DNA from: PCRC01 sp017848435
GTDB taxonomy: Bacteria > Pseudomonadota > Gammaproteobacteria > Burkholderiales > Burkholderiaceae_C
Assembly (NCBI GenBank): GCA_965284315.1
Contig: OZ260072.1
Span: forward strand, 248,001-312,000
Direction: 5' to 3'
Length of the DNA stretch: 64,000 nucleotides
Positions 40,713-50,166 of the stretch are shown here, one piece after another. Position 1 is the stretch's first letter. Each line of letters begins with the position of its first letter. A program made the translations under genes and the position numbers. A model generated the notes under the pieces. It saw only the letters and a program-made list of their open reading frames with translations. It was not told where the DNA came from and ran no database searches.

Positions 40713-43003
40713 ACCGCCTCCTCGGTGCTGGCCATCGGCAGGTCCACGTGGAAGGTGGTGCCCTGGCCAGGCGCACTGACAAAACCGATCTGCCCACCAT
40801 GGGCCTCGACAATGCTCTTGCAGATGCTCAGGCCCAGACCGGTGCCGCCCTTTTGCCGCCGGTCCGAGGCGTCGGCCTGGGCAAAGCGCTCGAACACGCG
40901 GCTGCGAAATTCGTCTGGAATGCCGATGCCATGGTCGCGCACCGACAACCGCACCCCCGTGGCGTGGGACTCGATCCGCACCTGCACCGTGGCGCCGCCC
41001 GTGGGCGAGAACTTGGCGGCGTTGGACAGCAGGTTCACCACCACCTGGACCAGGCGGTCGGCGTCGGCACGCACCAATGTGGGCGGGGCACCCGGAGGGT
41101 CTTCTTCCAGCAGCAGGCGCACCCCGTACTGGTCGGCAAAGGCCTGGGTCGCGGCCACGGCCTGTGCCACCAGCGGGCGCAGCGGCAACACGCGGAAGTG
41201 GTACTGCATGCTCTGCGACTCGATCTTCTCCACGTCCAGCACGTCGTTGATGAGCCGGATCAGCCGCTCGGTGCTGCTGTGCGACATCTCGATCAGCGGC
41301 TTCACGTCGGCCGGCAACTCGCCCGCCATGCCCGACACCAGCAGGCTGAGCGAACCGTAGATGCCGGTGAGCGGCGTGCGCAGTTCGTGCGACACGGTGG
41401 AGATGAATTCGCTCTTCATCCGCTCGACCGCCTTGCGCTCGGAGATGTCGTACAAAAACGCGCTGAAGAACTTGAGCTTGTCGGTGTTCACCAGTGCAAT
41501 GCTCATCTCCACCGGCAGCTCCTCGCCGTGCGCGGTCAGCACCAGCCGCTCCATGCGCTGGTTGATGAAACCGGCCTGCTCGGTGGCCAGGAAGTTGTGG
41601 AACGCGTCTTGCCAGCCTTTGACGAAGCGCGCCGGGATCAGCGTGTCGAACAGCGACTGGCCCATGACCTCACCGCGTTGCCAGCCGAGCAGTTTTTCCG
41701 ACTGCGAGTTCCAGCCCGAGATCTGCCCCTGGAAGTTCATGGCCACGAACGCGCCCTGGGCCGACTCGACGATCGCGCGCACCCGGTATTCGTTCTCGCG
41801 CACGGTGGCCATGGCTTTTAGCAACTCGGTGGTGCGCTGGCCGACACGTTTTTCCAGCGTGGCGTTGAGCTGCTTCAGGTCGTTTTCTTTCTGCTGCAGG
41901 CTGCCCAGCAAAGAACTGAGCGAACTGCTCAGCGCCGCCACCTCAGCGTACACCGCCTCGCCAGGGTCGATCGCCACCGTTTCGCCGGTTTCGATGCGCT
42001 GGGCCTCGTCGGCCAGCACCAGCAGCGGGCGGGTGATGGCACGGGCTGCCACCAGCGCCAGAAAGGAAAACAGGGCCGCAATCGCCACGCCGCCCAGCAG
42101 CACCTGCTGGCGCAGCGCCTTGACCGGTGCGTAGGCTTCGTCCAGGTCTTGCAGCACCAGGATGCGCCAGCCCAGGCCGGGGTAAGCCATGTGGCCGCGG
42201 CTGGCGCTGTAGCCCACCAGGTACTCGCGGCCGTCGGGCCAGGTGGCCACGCCAAAGTCGCTGCGGCCCTCTGCGGGCGCGGTGTTGTGCACCGGTGCCG
42301 CCTGGCCTTCAAACGGTTTGGGGCCGAGCAGCACCTTGCCATCGGCGCCAACGATCACCACCTGCACCTGCCGCTCGCGCGCCACCGGCGCGACGATGGA
42401 CTGCGCGATGTCGGCGGCCCATTGCCAGGCGATGTGGGCGCCCAGCACACCGGCCACCGCGCCGCTGGCGTCGCGGTAGGGAAAAGCCACATCGACAAAA
42501 CGCTTGGGGTCGTTGGTCGGGTTGGGCAGCAGCTTGGCGAGCAGTTTGGCCTCGTGCACGTCGCCCACATACACCCCCTTGTTGGCGTTGATGAACCAGG
42601 GGCGGGCCGACACGTCAACCCCTTCCAGCAGGCCCTGTGTGGCGGCCTTCACCTGGCCCCGGGTGTCGGTCAGGCCGATCCAGGCGTAGTAGGGGTAGGT
42701 TTGCTGCAACGTGTTCAGGGTCTGCCGGGTTTGCTGCAGGCGCTCGGGCCCGCCGTCCAGCCCGGTGCGCTGGCTGATGAGCTGCACCTCGCGGTAGCGC
42801 TCGAACATCGAGCGGTCCAGGTGGTTGGTGGTCTGGGCCGCCAGCTCGGCCAGGTTGGTGCCGATCTCGGACTTGACCTGCCGGCTCACAGTGGTGTCGA
42901 TGGCCAGCGTGAGCAGCATCGTCAGCAGCATCGACAGCAGAAAGAAGGCCAGCGCCAGCGACGACCCGAGGTCGAGCTTGAACGTGGGCCGGCGCAGCGT
43001 CAT
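40709..43003 (-). CDS. Sensor histidine kinase with Cache, HAMP and PAS domains
   Basis: 764 residues. A first span (about 12-35), a periplasmic dCache-like domain (about 36-290) with YYAWIGLTDTRGQV and FPYRDASGAVAGVLGAHI, a second span, a HAMP-type linker, a coiled coil, a PAS domain (about 400-510), HisKA with STVSHELRTPLTGIYG (His near 536) and HATPase (VVNLLSNAAKF, DHGIGIP, GTGLGLSICKS). It senses a small ligand outside the inner membrane. It is encoded at the end of the addBA-flavoprotein unit (ATGA overlap) but is convergent with, and probably the partner of, the receiver-yaiO-HEAT-GT cluster. Confidence 0.92.
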   Translation of the reverse strand: MTLRRPTFKLDLGSSLALAFFLLSMLLTMLLTLAIDTTVSRQVKSEIGTNLAELAAQTTNHLDRSMFERYREVQLISQRTGLDGGPERLQQTRQTLNTLQQTYPYYAWIGLTDTRGQVKAATQGLLEGVDVSARPWFINANKGVYVGDVHEAKLLAKLLPNPTNDPKRFVDVAFPYRDASGAVAGVLGAHIAWQWAADIAQSIVAPVARERQVQVVIVGADGKVLLGPKPFEGQAAPVHNTAPAEGRSDFGVATWPDGREYLVGYSASRGHMAYPGLGWRILVLQDLDEAYAPVKALRQQVLLGGVAIAALFSFLALVAARAITRPLLVLADEAQRIETGETVAIDPGEAVYAEVAALSSSLSSLLGSLQQKENDLKQLNATLEKRVGQRTTELLKAMATVRENEYRVRAIVESAQGAFVAMNFQGQISGWNSQSEKLLGWQRGEVMGQSLFDTLIPARFVKGWQDAFHNFLATEQAGFINQRMERLVLTAHGEELPVEMSIALVNTDKLKFFSAFLYDISERKAVERMKSEFISTVSHELRTPLTGIYGSLSLLVSGMAGELPADVKPLIEMSHSSTERLIRLINDVLDVEKIESQSMQYHFRVLPLRPLVAQAVAATQAFADQYGVRLLLEEDPPGAPPTLVRADADRLVQVVVNLLSNAAKFSPTGGATVQVRIESHATGVRLSVRDHGIGIPDEFRSRVFERFAQADASDRRQKGGTGLGLSICKSIVEAHGGQIGFVSAPGQGTTFHVDLPMASTEEAV

Positions 43004-44244
43004 GGTGCCATTGTGGCGGGTTGAGAGAGGTGGTTCAACACGCCTTGCGCGGCCAACACGCCACTGGCAAAACAGGCGGTAAGCAGGTAGCCGCCGGTGG
43101 GCGCCTCCCAGTCCAGCATCTCCCCGGCGCAGAACACGCCGGGCAGGGCCTGCAGCATCCCTTGTGGGGTCATGGCCTCAAACGGCACACCGCCGGCGGT
43201 GCTGATGGCCTCGTCCACCGGCCGGGCGGCAGACAGCGTCAGCGGCGCGGCCTTGATGGCCGCTGCCAGCCGTTCGGGCTGCTGCAGCGCGTCTTTGTCC
43301 AGCACCTCGTGCAGCAGCGCCATCTTGATGCCGTCCAGCCCCAGCCGGCTCTTGAGGTGGCTGGACAGCGAGCGCGAGCCGCGCGGGTGGGCCACCTCGG
43401 CCAGCACCTTGTCGGCCGGTTTGTCGGGCAGCAAATCCAGCGTGAACCGGGCCTGGCCACTGCGGGCGATCTCGTCGCGCAGCACGGCCGAGGCGGCATA
43501 GACCAGGCTGCCTTCCACGCCGGTGGCCGTGGCCACAAACTCGCCCTTGCGCTGGAAGCGCTGGCCCCGGCTGTCGGTGCAACTGAGCGCGACCGACTTG
43601 AACGGCTGGCCGGCAAAGCGGCTGCTGAAGTGGTCGCTCCAGCCGCCCGCCACGTCAAAGCCGCAGTTGGCGGGCACCAGCGGTGCCACCGCCACGCCGC
43701 GTGCGGCCAGCCAGGGCACCCAGGCGCCGTCGGAGCCGAGCCTTGACCAGCTGGCGCCGCCGAGGGCCAGCACCAGCGCGCGGGCCTGCACACGCACCGG
43801 CCCGTTGGGCGCGGTGAACTGGCAGGCGCCGGTGGCGTCCCAGCCGGTCCAGCGGTGGCGCATGTGGAAACGCACACCGGCCTCGCGCAGGCGGTGCAGC
43901 CAGGCACGCAACAAGGGCGCGGCTTTCATGTCGGTCGGGAACACACGGCCCGAGGTGCCCACGAAGGTGCTGACACCCAGACCTTGCGCCCAGTCGCGCA
44001 GCGCCTGGGCACCAAACGCCTGCAGCAGCGGCGCGAGCACGGCCTGCCGGGTGCCGTAGCGCTGCACAAACAACTCGGGCGGCTCGGAGTGGGTCAGGTT
44101 CAGCCCGCCCTTGCCGGCCAGCAGAAACTTGCGGCCGGCAGACGGCATCGCGTCGTACACATCGACCTGCACACCGGCGCGCGACAGCACCTCGGCCGCC
44201 ATCAGCCCGGCCGGGCCGGCACCGACTATGACCACCTGGCTCAT
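43000..44244 (-). CDS. TIGR03862 / HI0933-like flavoprotein
   Basis: 414 residues. N-terminal FAD motif VVIVGAGPAGLMAAEVLS, then GRKFLLAGKGGLNLTHSE, ALVLALGGASWSRLGSDG and C-terminal AGEMLDWEAPTGGYLLTACFASG, which match the HI0933/YhiN-related family of NAD(P)/FAD-dependent oxidoreductases, TIGR03862 branch. The biochemical role is not established. The start at 44244 overlaps the addA stop as ATGA, and its stop overlaps the kinase start as ATGA, so it is translationally linked on both sides. Confidence 0.9.
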   Translation of the reverse strand: MSQVVIVGAGPAGLMAAEVLSRAGVQVDVYDAMPSAGRKFLLAGKGGLNLTHSEPPELFVQRYGTRQAVLAPLLQAFGAQALRDWAQGLGVSTFVGTSGRVFPTDMKAAPLLRAWLHRLREAGVRFHMRHRWTGWDATGACQFTAPNGPVRVQARALVLALGGASWSRLGSDGAWVPWLAARGVAVAPLVPANCGFDVAGGWSDHFSSRFAGQPFKSVALSCTDSRGQRFQRKGEFVATATGVEGSLVYAASAVLRDEIARSGQARFTLDLLPDKPADKVLAEVAHPRGSRSLSSHLKSRLGLDGIKMALLHEVLDKDALQQPERLAAAIKAAPLTLSAARPVDEAISTAGGVPFEAMTPQGMLQALPGVFCAGEMLDWEAPTGGYLLTACFASGVLAAQGVLNHLSQPATMAP

Positions 44245-47200
44245 GACGCCACCACCACACGGCCGTCGCCGGTCAGGAACGCGGCGTGCACGGGTGCGCC
44301 GGGGTAAGCCGAACGCACCGCGCTGAGGTAGCGCTGCATCTGGGCCAGCAGGCCCGGCTGCCGTTCGGGCTGGGGGGCGCTTTTGTAGTCCAGCACCCAC
44401 CAGGCGCCGGTGTCGCGGCGGCGCACCAGGCGGTCCAGCCGGAGCGACTGGCCCTGGTGGTTGAGCTCCACCTCGTTGCCCTGCCAGTCCACCACCTCGG
44501 CCTGCCAAGCCCAGGCCCCTTCGCCGGTGTGGATGCGCTGGGCCAGCACCGCCGCCTCTTGCGCCTGCGCCGGGCTGAGCGAAAACTCGCGCGCCACCGA
44601 CAGCAGCTGCGCCGCGCCCACCTCCCCCACAGCGGGCAGGCCCCACTCCAGCAGGCGGTGCATGGCCTGGCCGAGGCGCGCGGAGGGGTCGGCGTCAGGC
44701 GGTGTATTTACTATGCTTTTGATAGCTGAATCGCTAGATTTCACTAAGGCTTGAGGCAGATTTGGCATTAAAAATGGTGTGAGAGGGGTGTCCAGGCCAT
44801 TGTGCAGGCCATCAGGGGCGCTTGGGGCAGGCAGTGCCTCGCAAACACCTTCGTTGGCTTCGGCCCACGCGCCGAGGCGCTGCCACCAGCTCTGCGGGGC
44901 TGCGCGGTAGGGCTGCACCGACGACAGCACCAGCGTGCTGCGGGCGCGCGTCATGGCCACGTAGAGGGTGTTGAGTTCTTCGCGCTGGCGGGCCGCCTGC
45001 TCGGCCTGCAGCGCCGCCGCGTTGCACAACGGGGGGTGTTTTTCGCTGGCGAGAAAGGTGAAGCGCTCGGGCGCCTCGGCCTCGCCCGGCCAGTCCACCA
45101 GCACGCCCATGGTGTCGGCGGCGGCGGACGGTGTGTCGGTGTCGAGCACCACCACCAGCGGGGCCTCCAGCCCCTTGGCGCCGTGCACGGTGAGCAGGCG
45201 CACCGCGTTGACGCTGGCCAGGGCCGGCGCCTTGACGCCACCGGCCTTGAGCACCCGCACCAGCGCGTAGGGCGTGAGGAAACGCCCGCCGTCGGTCTGC
45301 AGCGCGGCGGCCAGCAAGGCGCTCAGGTTGGCCAGCACGCTGGTGCGCAGCGCGGCAGGCGTGGCGGCGGCGTAGCGGGCGAACACGTCGCCGTCGTGGC
45401 AAATGGCGTCCAACGCGTCGTGTGGCGGCAAGGTGTCCACCCAGGCTTTCCAGCGGGTGAGTGTGGCGCCGATGTCGCGCGGCGCAGCGCTGTCGTCGAG
45501 GGCCATCGGGTCTTGTAACGGCCCCTCTTGCAACAACGCCAGCCAGCCGACGTGGCGCCCCTCGGCACGCGCCTGGCGCTGGCGCAGCGCGAGTTGCACC
45601 AGCCCCGCGTCGCTGACGCCAAACAGCGGTGACTTGAGGGCTTGCGCCAGCGACAGGTCGTGTGTGGGCGACACCAGCACGTCCAGCAGCGCCACCAGGT
45701 CCTGCACCTCCGGCGCGTCGGTGAGGTCGTTTTTCTCGGGCTGCTGCGTGGGGATGTGCAGCGCGCGCAGCGCGTCGCGCAACACACCCAATGGCTCGCG
45801 CTTGCGCGACAGCACCATGATGTCTTTGGGTGGGTGGCCTGCGGCCAGTTCGGCCGCAATGAAGTGCGCCACCTGGCGGCATTCGCGGGTGCGCAGGGTC
45901 TCTTCCGGCAACTCGCGCGGGGTGGTGAGGCTGTTGCGCCACCAGGGTGTCTCGCCGTCCTCAGAAGGGTGCTCGTCTTCGGGCAGGTCGCGCCCGATCT
46001 GCGGCAGGCGGGCCACACGCCCCGCTGCCGGCGATTCGCTGGTGTGGGCGCGGAAGCCGGTGTACTCGCCAGCGTCTTGCGCCGCGCCCATCACGCCGTT
46101 GACCAGCGCCATCACCTGGCGTGCGTTGCGGTGGGTGTGGTCGCAGCTCAGCAGGTCACCCGCCAGGCCTTCGCGCACAAAGGCCTGCGCGGCAACAAAG
46201 ACCTGTGGCTCGGCGCGGCGGAAGCGGTAGATGCTTTGCTTGGGGTCGCCCACAATGAACACGCTGAGCCCGCCCCCCGCCCCTGTGTAGCCCGACAGCC
46301 ACGACTTCAGCGCCTGCCATTGCAGCGGGTTGGTGTCCTGGAACTCGTCGATCAGCAGGTGTTTGACCCGCGCGTCCAGCCGCTCCTGCACCCAGCCGCT
46401 GAGCACCTCGTCGCGCAGCATGTGCAGCGCGGCACTTTCGAGGTCGTTCATGTCCACCCAGCCGCGTTCGCGTTTGAGCTGGGCAAACTCGGCGATCAGC
46501 CGCCGTGCCAGACGCGCCATGCGCTGCTGGTGCTGCCACGCGGTGTGCTGGTCCCCTGCGGCGGCCAAGCGCAGGGCCACCTCTTGTGCCGCGCGCACCG
46601 TGTCAATGTCGGCCAGTTTGTCACTGAACTTGCGTGGCTCGCCTTTTTGGGTCAGCAACGCGGCCAGCATGGCATCGGCGTCGTGGCCGGTCAGGGCCTG
46701 TTCCAGTTCGCGGCCTTTTTCGGCAAAGGTGCGTGCGCTGGCGCGGCCCAGGGCGCGGGCGGCGGCCCACAGCAGCGTGCGGGGGCCGGTGCTGTCGTCG
46801 CCTGCCAGCATGTCGTTGGGGTGGTCGAGCCCGGAAAACTCGGTGAATACTGTGCCAAAGGGCGCTACCGACGCGTCGACCACGCCTTCCGCATCGGCCA
46901 GTGCAAATTCCACCCGTTTGGCCAGCGCGGCGAGCAGCGCCTTCTGCGTCTGGAAGCGGCCGTGGGTGGCCACGGCGGCCAGATAGTCGGCCCGCGCGGC
47001 GCTGTCTTGTGCCACAGCGGTGTAGAAGCGCGGCCACACGGCCTGCACCGCCTCGGTGTCGTCTTCCAGCAGCTGGTAATGCGTTGGCAAACCCAACTCG
47101 CCCAGCACCGCCAGCGGCGCGCTGCGCAACAGCGCGGCGAACCAGCTGTGGAAGGTGCGCACCTGCACCGGGCGGCCGGCCGCGAGCACCGTTTGGTACA

Positions 47201-47552
47201 GCTGTGACAGCGGCTCCACCAGGCTGTGCGCTGCCTCCGGGGCAATGCCGCGGATGTGCAATTCGTTTTGCAGCACCTCGGGCGTGGCCTGGGCAAACTG
47301 TTCCAGCCATTCATGCAGCCGCTGGCGCATCTCACCGGCGGCCTTCTTGGTGAAGGTGATGGCCAGAATTTCATGCGGCTGCGCGCCTTCCAGCAGCGCA
47401 CGCAGGATGCGCGACACCAGCATCCAGGTCTTGCCAGCGCCAGCACATGCCTCCACCGCCACGCTGCGGCGCGGGTCGCAGGCGATGGCGTAGAACGCCG
47501 CACGGTCGGTGCGTTCGCCGTTGTGTTCGTAGGCCAGTGGCGCCGTGTTCAT
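44241..47552 (-). CDS. addA: AddA-type helicase-nuclease
   Basis: 1103 residues. UvrD-type helicase with Walker A EACAGAGKTWML, KKAAGEMRQRL, DEFQDTNPLQW, SIYRFRRAEP, TVHGAKGLEAP and VAMTRARSTLVLS, plus a C-terminal PD-(D/E)XK nuclease with LDRLVRR and VLDYKS. With AddB it processes double-strand ends for RecA. The start at 47552 (MNTAPLAYEHNGE) overlaps the addB stop as ATGA. A dispersed repeat copy lies at 44705-44775, translated as LPQALVKSSDSAIKSIV, in the linker between the helicase and nuclease domains. Confidence 0.93.
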   Translation of the reverse strand: MNTAPLAYEHNGERTDRAAFYAIACDPRRSVAVEACAGAGKTWMLVSRILRALLEGAQPHEILAITFTKKAAGEMRQRLHEWLEQFAQATPEVLQNELHIRGIAPEAAHSLVEPLSQLYQTVLAAGRPVQVRTFHSWFAALLRSAPLAVLGELGLPTHYQLLEDDTEAVQAVWPRFYTAVAQDSAARADYLAAVATHGRFQTQKALLAALAKRVEFALADAEGVVDASVAPFGTVFTEFSGLDHPNDMLAGDDSTGPRTLLWAAARALGRASARTFAEKGRELEQALTGHDADAMLAALLTQKGEPRKFSDKLADIDTVRAAQEVALRLAAAGDQHTAWQHQQRMARLARRLIAEFAQLKRERGWVDMNDLESAALHMLRDEVLSGWVQERLDARVKHLLIDEFQDTNPLQWQALKSWLSGYTGAGGGLSVFIVGDPKQSIYRFRRAEPQVFVAAQAFVREGLAGDLLSCDHTHRNARQVMALVNGVMGAAQDAGEYTGFRAHTSESPAAGRVARLPQIGRDLPEDEHPSEDGETPWWRNSLTTPRELPEETLRTRECRQVAHFIAAELAAGHPPKDIMVLSRKREPLGVLRDALRALHIPTQQPEKNDLTDAPEVQDLVALLDVLVSPTHDLSLAQALKSPLFGVSDAGLVQLALRQRQARAEGRHVGWLALLQEGPLQDPMALDDSAAPRDIGATLTRWKAWVDTLPPHDALDAICHDGDVFARYAAATPAALRTSVLANLSALLAAALQTDGGRFLTPYALVRVLKAGGVKAPALASVNAVRLLTVHGAKGLEAPLVVVLDTDTPSAAADTMGVLVDWPGEAEAPERFTFLASEKHPPLCNAAALQAEQAARQREELNTLYVAMTRARSTLVLSSVQPYRAAPQSWWQRLGAWAEANEGVCEALPAPSAPDGLHNGLDTPLTPFLMPNLPQALVKSSDSAIKSIVNTPPDADPSARLGQAMHRLLEWGLPAVGEVGAAQLLSVAREFSLSPAQAQEAAVLAQRIHTGEGAWAWQAEVVDWQGNEVELNHQGQSLRLDRLVRRRDTGAWWVLDYKSAPQPERQPGLLAQMQRYLSAVRSAYPGAPVHAAFLTGDGRVVVAS
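44705..44775 (-). repeat. Dispersed repeat copy inside addA
   Basis: Minus strand: TTTTTAATGCCAAATCTGCC, then TCAAGCCTTAGTGAAATCTAG, then CGATTCAGCTATCAAAAGC and ATAGTAAAT, ending in a GCTAT/ATAG inverted repeat. Its base composition is distinctly more A+T-rich than the surrounding gene. It is the best preserved coding copy and sits between the helicase and nuclease domains. Confidence 0.75.
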
Positions 47553-50089
47553 GACCAAAAATCCTTGCGGCACAGGCCGCGGGCGGCGCAGTAGTCACAG
47601 GCGCTGCCTTCGCCAAGGGCCGGCAGCGGCACGCCGCGGGTAATGGCCGCGATGTCCGCCACAATGCCTTCCACCAAGGCGGTGCGCGCAGGCACCACGT
47701 CTGGCTGTTCCACCAGGTCGGTGCTGCGGTCACCGACGTTGACGTACGCGGCGCGCAGGGTGTCGTCGGCCAGCAGTGCCGCGTAAAACAGCAGCTGCGT
47801 GTCTTCGGTCGGTACCTTGACCCGGTCCCGCGTCTTCTGCAGGGCCTCGGTCTTGTAGTCCATCACCAAGGTCATGCCGTCTTGCTGGTCCACGCGGTCG
47901 AGGCGGCCCACCAGCGTGACGCCGGGCAGCGGCAAACTGGCCAGTGTCTCGGCACTCAGAAAACGCGCACCGCTGGCCTCGTGCTGGGCCAGCCAGTCGA
48001 GGTAGGCGTCGCGCACGCCGGGCCAGCTGGCGGCAAAAGGCAGGAACTCGCCTTCGGCCAGCGCCATGGCCTGCGTTTGGGCGTCGGCCAGGGTGTTGAT
48101 GCGCAACACGCGTGCGTCACCGGGTGGCAAGAGGTCGGCCGCCTGGGCCGTGTGGAAGTCGCGCAGCACCGCGTGCAGCCAGGTGCCGAAGTCGCGCTTG
48201 CCCAGTTCGGTCGCCAGTTCCTCTGCCTCATGCAGCCCGAGTTGCCGCAACGCAAAGAAGCGGTACGGGCAACGCCGCAGGTCTTCGTAGGCACTGGCCG
48301 ACAGCCGGTCCACGGGCAAGGCCTGCCCGGTGGGCAGCGGCGGCCGCACCGGTTGCGGGGTGATGGACCGCAGCACACGCGGGTCGCTGCCGATCGCCGA
48401 ACCCGCTGGGTCCAGCTGCAGTTGCTGCACCAACGGGCTGGGCACCAGCGGCTCGCCCGACGCATCAGCCTGGCGCCACAGCACGTCCACGAACGGCAAG
48501 GCCAGCACCTGTTGCCATGCGACGCGTTGGGCAGCTGCCAGGCCCTCGCGCGACGGCAGGCCCAGACCGGCGCGCTGCACACGGGTCCAGCTGCCGGGGG
48601 GTTCGGGCGACGCGGGCAAGTTGGCCTCGTCACAGCCAGGCACCACCACGGCGGCGAAGGGCTGCGCCAGCATCTGCGGCAGCGGCATGACCACCACCTG
48701 CGCCTGGTCGGTGGGGGCGGGCTTGAAGCTGGCGGCTTCCAGCACGTCGGTGACCCAGGCGGTGAACTCGGCCAGGCCCATGCGGCGCGCGGCCTGTGGC
48801 AAGGCGGCCCAGTCGGCGTCGGCCCCGTCGGCCAGCCGCAGCGCGGCCACCACCGCGTCGCCGGCGGTGTCGCCTGCCAGCAGCGGCCACTGGCCGCTGG
48901 CCACCAGCAGTTCCCGCAGGGCCTGCAGCCACGCCAGCCAGGGCCGGGCCGGCTGCAGGCTACGGCGCCATTCCTGGACCTGCTGCCACAACGCCGCCCG
49001 CTCGGGGACATCACCCGTGCCGGGCAAGGTGGCAGGCCAGGCGGCCGCCCCGCTGGCACGCAGCGCGGCCTCCAATGCCGAAACCTGTGCCACATCCAGG
49101 GCCGGCGCGTTCTTGAGCCAGTCGAGCACGGTGTCGCTGCTGGCGTGCCAGGCACAGGCGCGCAAGGCCACCATCAGGTGCGCGGCGGCGCGGGTGGTGG
49201 AGAGCTTCCAGCCGGTTTCGTCGCGCAGGGCCACACCCCGCACCCCCAGCATGGCACGGATGCGCCGGGTCAGCGCGCGGTCAGTGGCGGCGAGCGCCAC
49301 CGGCACATGGCCGGCGTTGATGTGGCGCAGCACACAGGCGGCGGCGCGTTCGGCCTCGTCTTCGGGGCCATCGGTCGGGTGCAACGCCACCTGACCAGTG
49401 GTCACGGCGTCGTTGGCCAGCGGCAGCGACACCGCCTTGTCGCCCCAACGCGCTTTGAGGGCTTCGGCCAGGGGCTCGGCCTGCAGGCCGTCGAGCACCA
49501 CCAGGCAGTCGGTCTGTTGCAGCACCGCGTCCTGGAACAGCAGGTCGGTGGCATAGGCCGAGGCCACCACCCATTCCAGCGCGGTGCGGGCCAGCGCCGC
49601 TTCAAGTGCCAGCACCGGCGAATCCAACCCGCTGGAAACCAGCACGCGGGCCTGCACCGCCCAGTCGGCGCGCCGGCTGGGCGCCTGGGCTGCTGCCAAC
49701 CCGGCCAGCTGCAGCGCGGTGTCAACCAGGCTGCCGGCCAGCAACTCCCGCTGCGCCGCCAAACCGGCTCGCGCCAGCAGGGCCTGGGCGGTGATCAGGT
49801 CACGGCCCCGGTCAAAAGCCAGGTCGTCCGGCCCCGGCACAAAGCCACCGAGGCTGCGCGTCCAGTTCAATGTGGTTTCGAAACGGGGGGCAAAGCCAGC
49901 GGGCGACAAACGCGCCCAGGCCTGTTTCGCGACCGGCATCAGCTGCGCATAGGGCAGCAGCACCACGCTTCTGGCGGGGTGGGCGGCGCGGGCGGTGAGC
50001 ACAGCGGCCACCTGCACCATGCGGGCTTCCACCACGCTGGCCTGATGCGCTGACGCTATCGCTTCCATAGCGTTCACAGCGCTTGCCAT
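47549..50089 (-). CDS. addB: AddB-type nuclease subunit
   Basis: 846 residues. An inactivated helicase-like N-terminal part lacks a proper Walker A. The C-terminal PD-(D/E)XK nuclease has GRLDRVD and LVMDYKTEAL. Four cysteines fit the AddB iron-sulphur staple: one in YEDLRRCPYRFF before the nuclease domain and CDYCAARGLC after it. This pairs with AddA to form the recombination nuclease used in place of RecBCD. First gene of a four-gene run linked by ATGA overlaps. The start at 50089 lies in a degenerate repeat copy; Met8 (50068) is an alternative. Confidence 0.9.
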   Translation of the reverse strand: MASAVNAMEAIASAHQASVVEARMVQVAAVLTARAAHPARSVVLLPYAQLMPVAKQAWARLSPAGFAPRFETTLNWTRSLGGFVPGPDDLAFDRGRDLITAQALLARAGLAAQRELLAGSLVDTALQLAGLAAAQAPSRRADWAVQARVLVSSGLDSPVLALEAALARTALEWVVASAYATDLLFQDAVLQQTDCLVVLDGLQAEPLAEALKARWGDKAVSLPLANDAVTTGQVALHPTDGPEDEAERAAACVLRHINAGHVPVALAATDRALTRRIRAMLGVRGVALRDETGWKLSTTRAAAHLMVALRACAWHASSDTVLDWLKNAPALDVAQVSALEAALRASGAAAWPATLPGTGDVPERAALWQQVQEWRRSLQPARPWLAWLQALRELLVASGQWPLLAGDTAGDAVVAALRLADGADADWAALPQAARRMGLAEFTAWVTDVLEAASFKPAPTDQAQVVVMPLPQMLAQPFAAVVVPGCDEANLPASPEPPGSWTRVQRAGLGLPSREGLAAAQRVAWQQVLALPFVDVLWRQADASGEPLVPSPLVQQLQLDPAGSAIGSDPRVLRSITPQPVRPPLPTGQALPVDRLSASAYEDLRRCPYRFFALRQLGLHEAEELATELGKRDFGTWLHAVLRDFHTAQAADLLPPGDARVLRINTLADAQTQAMALAEGEFLPFAASWPGVRDAYLDWLAQHEASGARFLSAETLASLPLPGVTLVGRLDRVDQQDGMTLVMDYKTEALQKTRDRVKVPTEDTQLLFYAALLADDTLRAAYVNVGDRSTDLVEQPDVVPARTALVEGIVADIAAITRGVPLPALGEGSACDYCAARGLCRKDFWS
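50048..50085 (+). repeat. Degenerate half-copy of the dispersed repeat at the 5' end of addB
   Basis: GACGCTATCGCTTCCATAGCGTTCACAGCGCTT carries the GCTATC/CATAGC inverted repeat seen at the end of the other copies, but not the TCAAGCCTTAGT block. It overlaps the first codons of addB, so the annotated N-terminus may be repeat-derived. Confidence 0.35.
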
Positions 50090-50166
50090 GACCTGTGTGG
50101 GGGCTTGGTTTCTGTCACAATTCCCTTACTTTAGCTGTACCGCCAACCGAATCCTGAGGAACCCCC

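Noticed and set aside
47882..50053. 723-codon plus-strand frame opposite addB
   Set aside because: Same type of antisense shadow; no domain, and addB has nuclease and iron-sulphur motifs.
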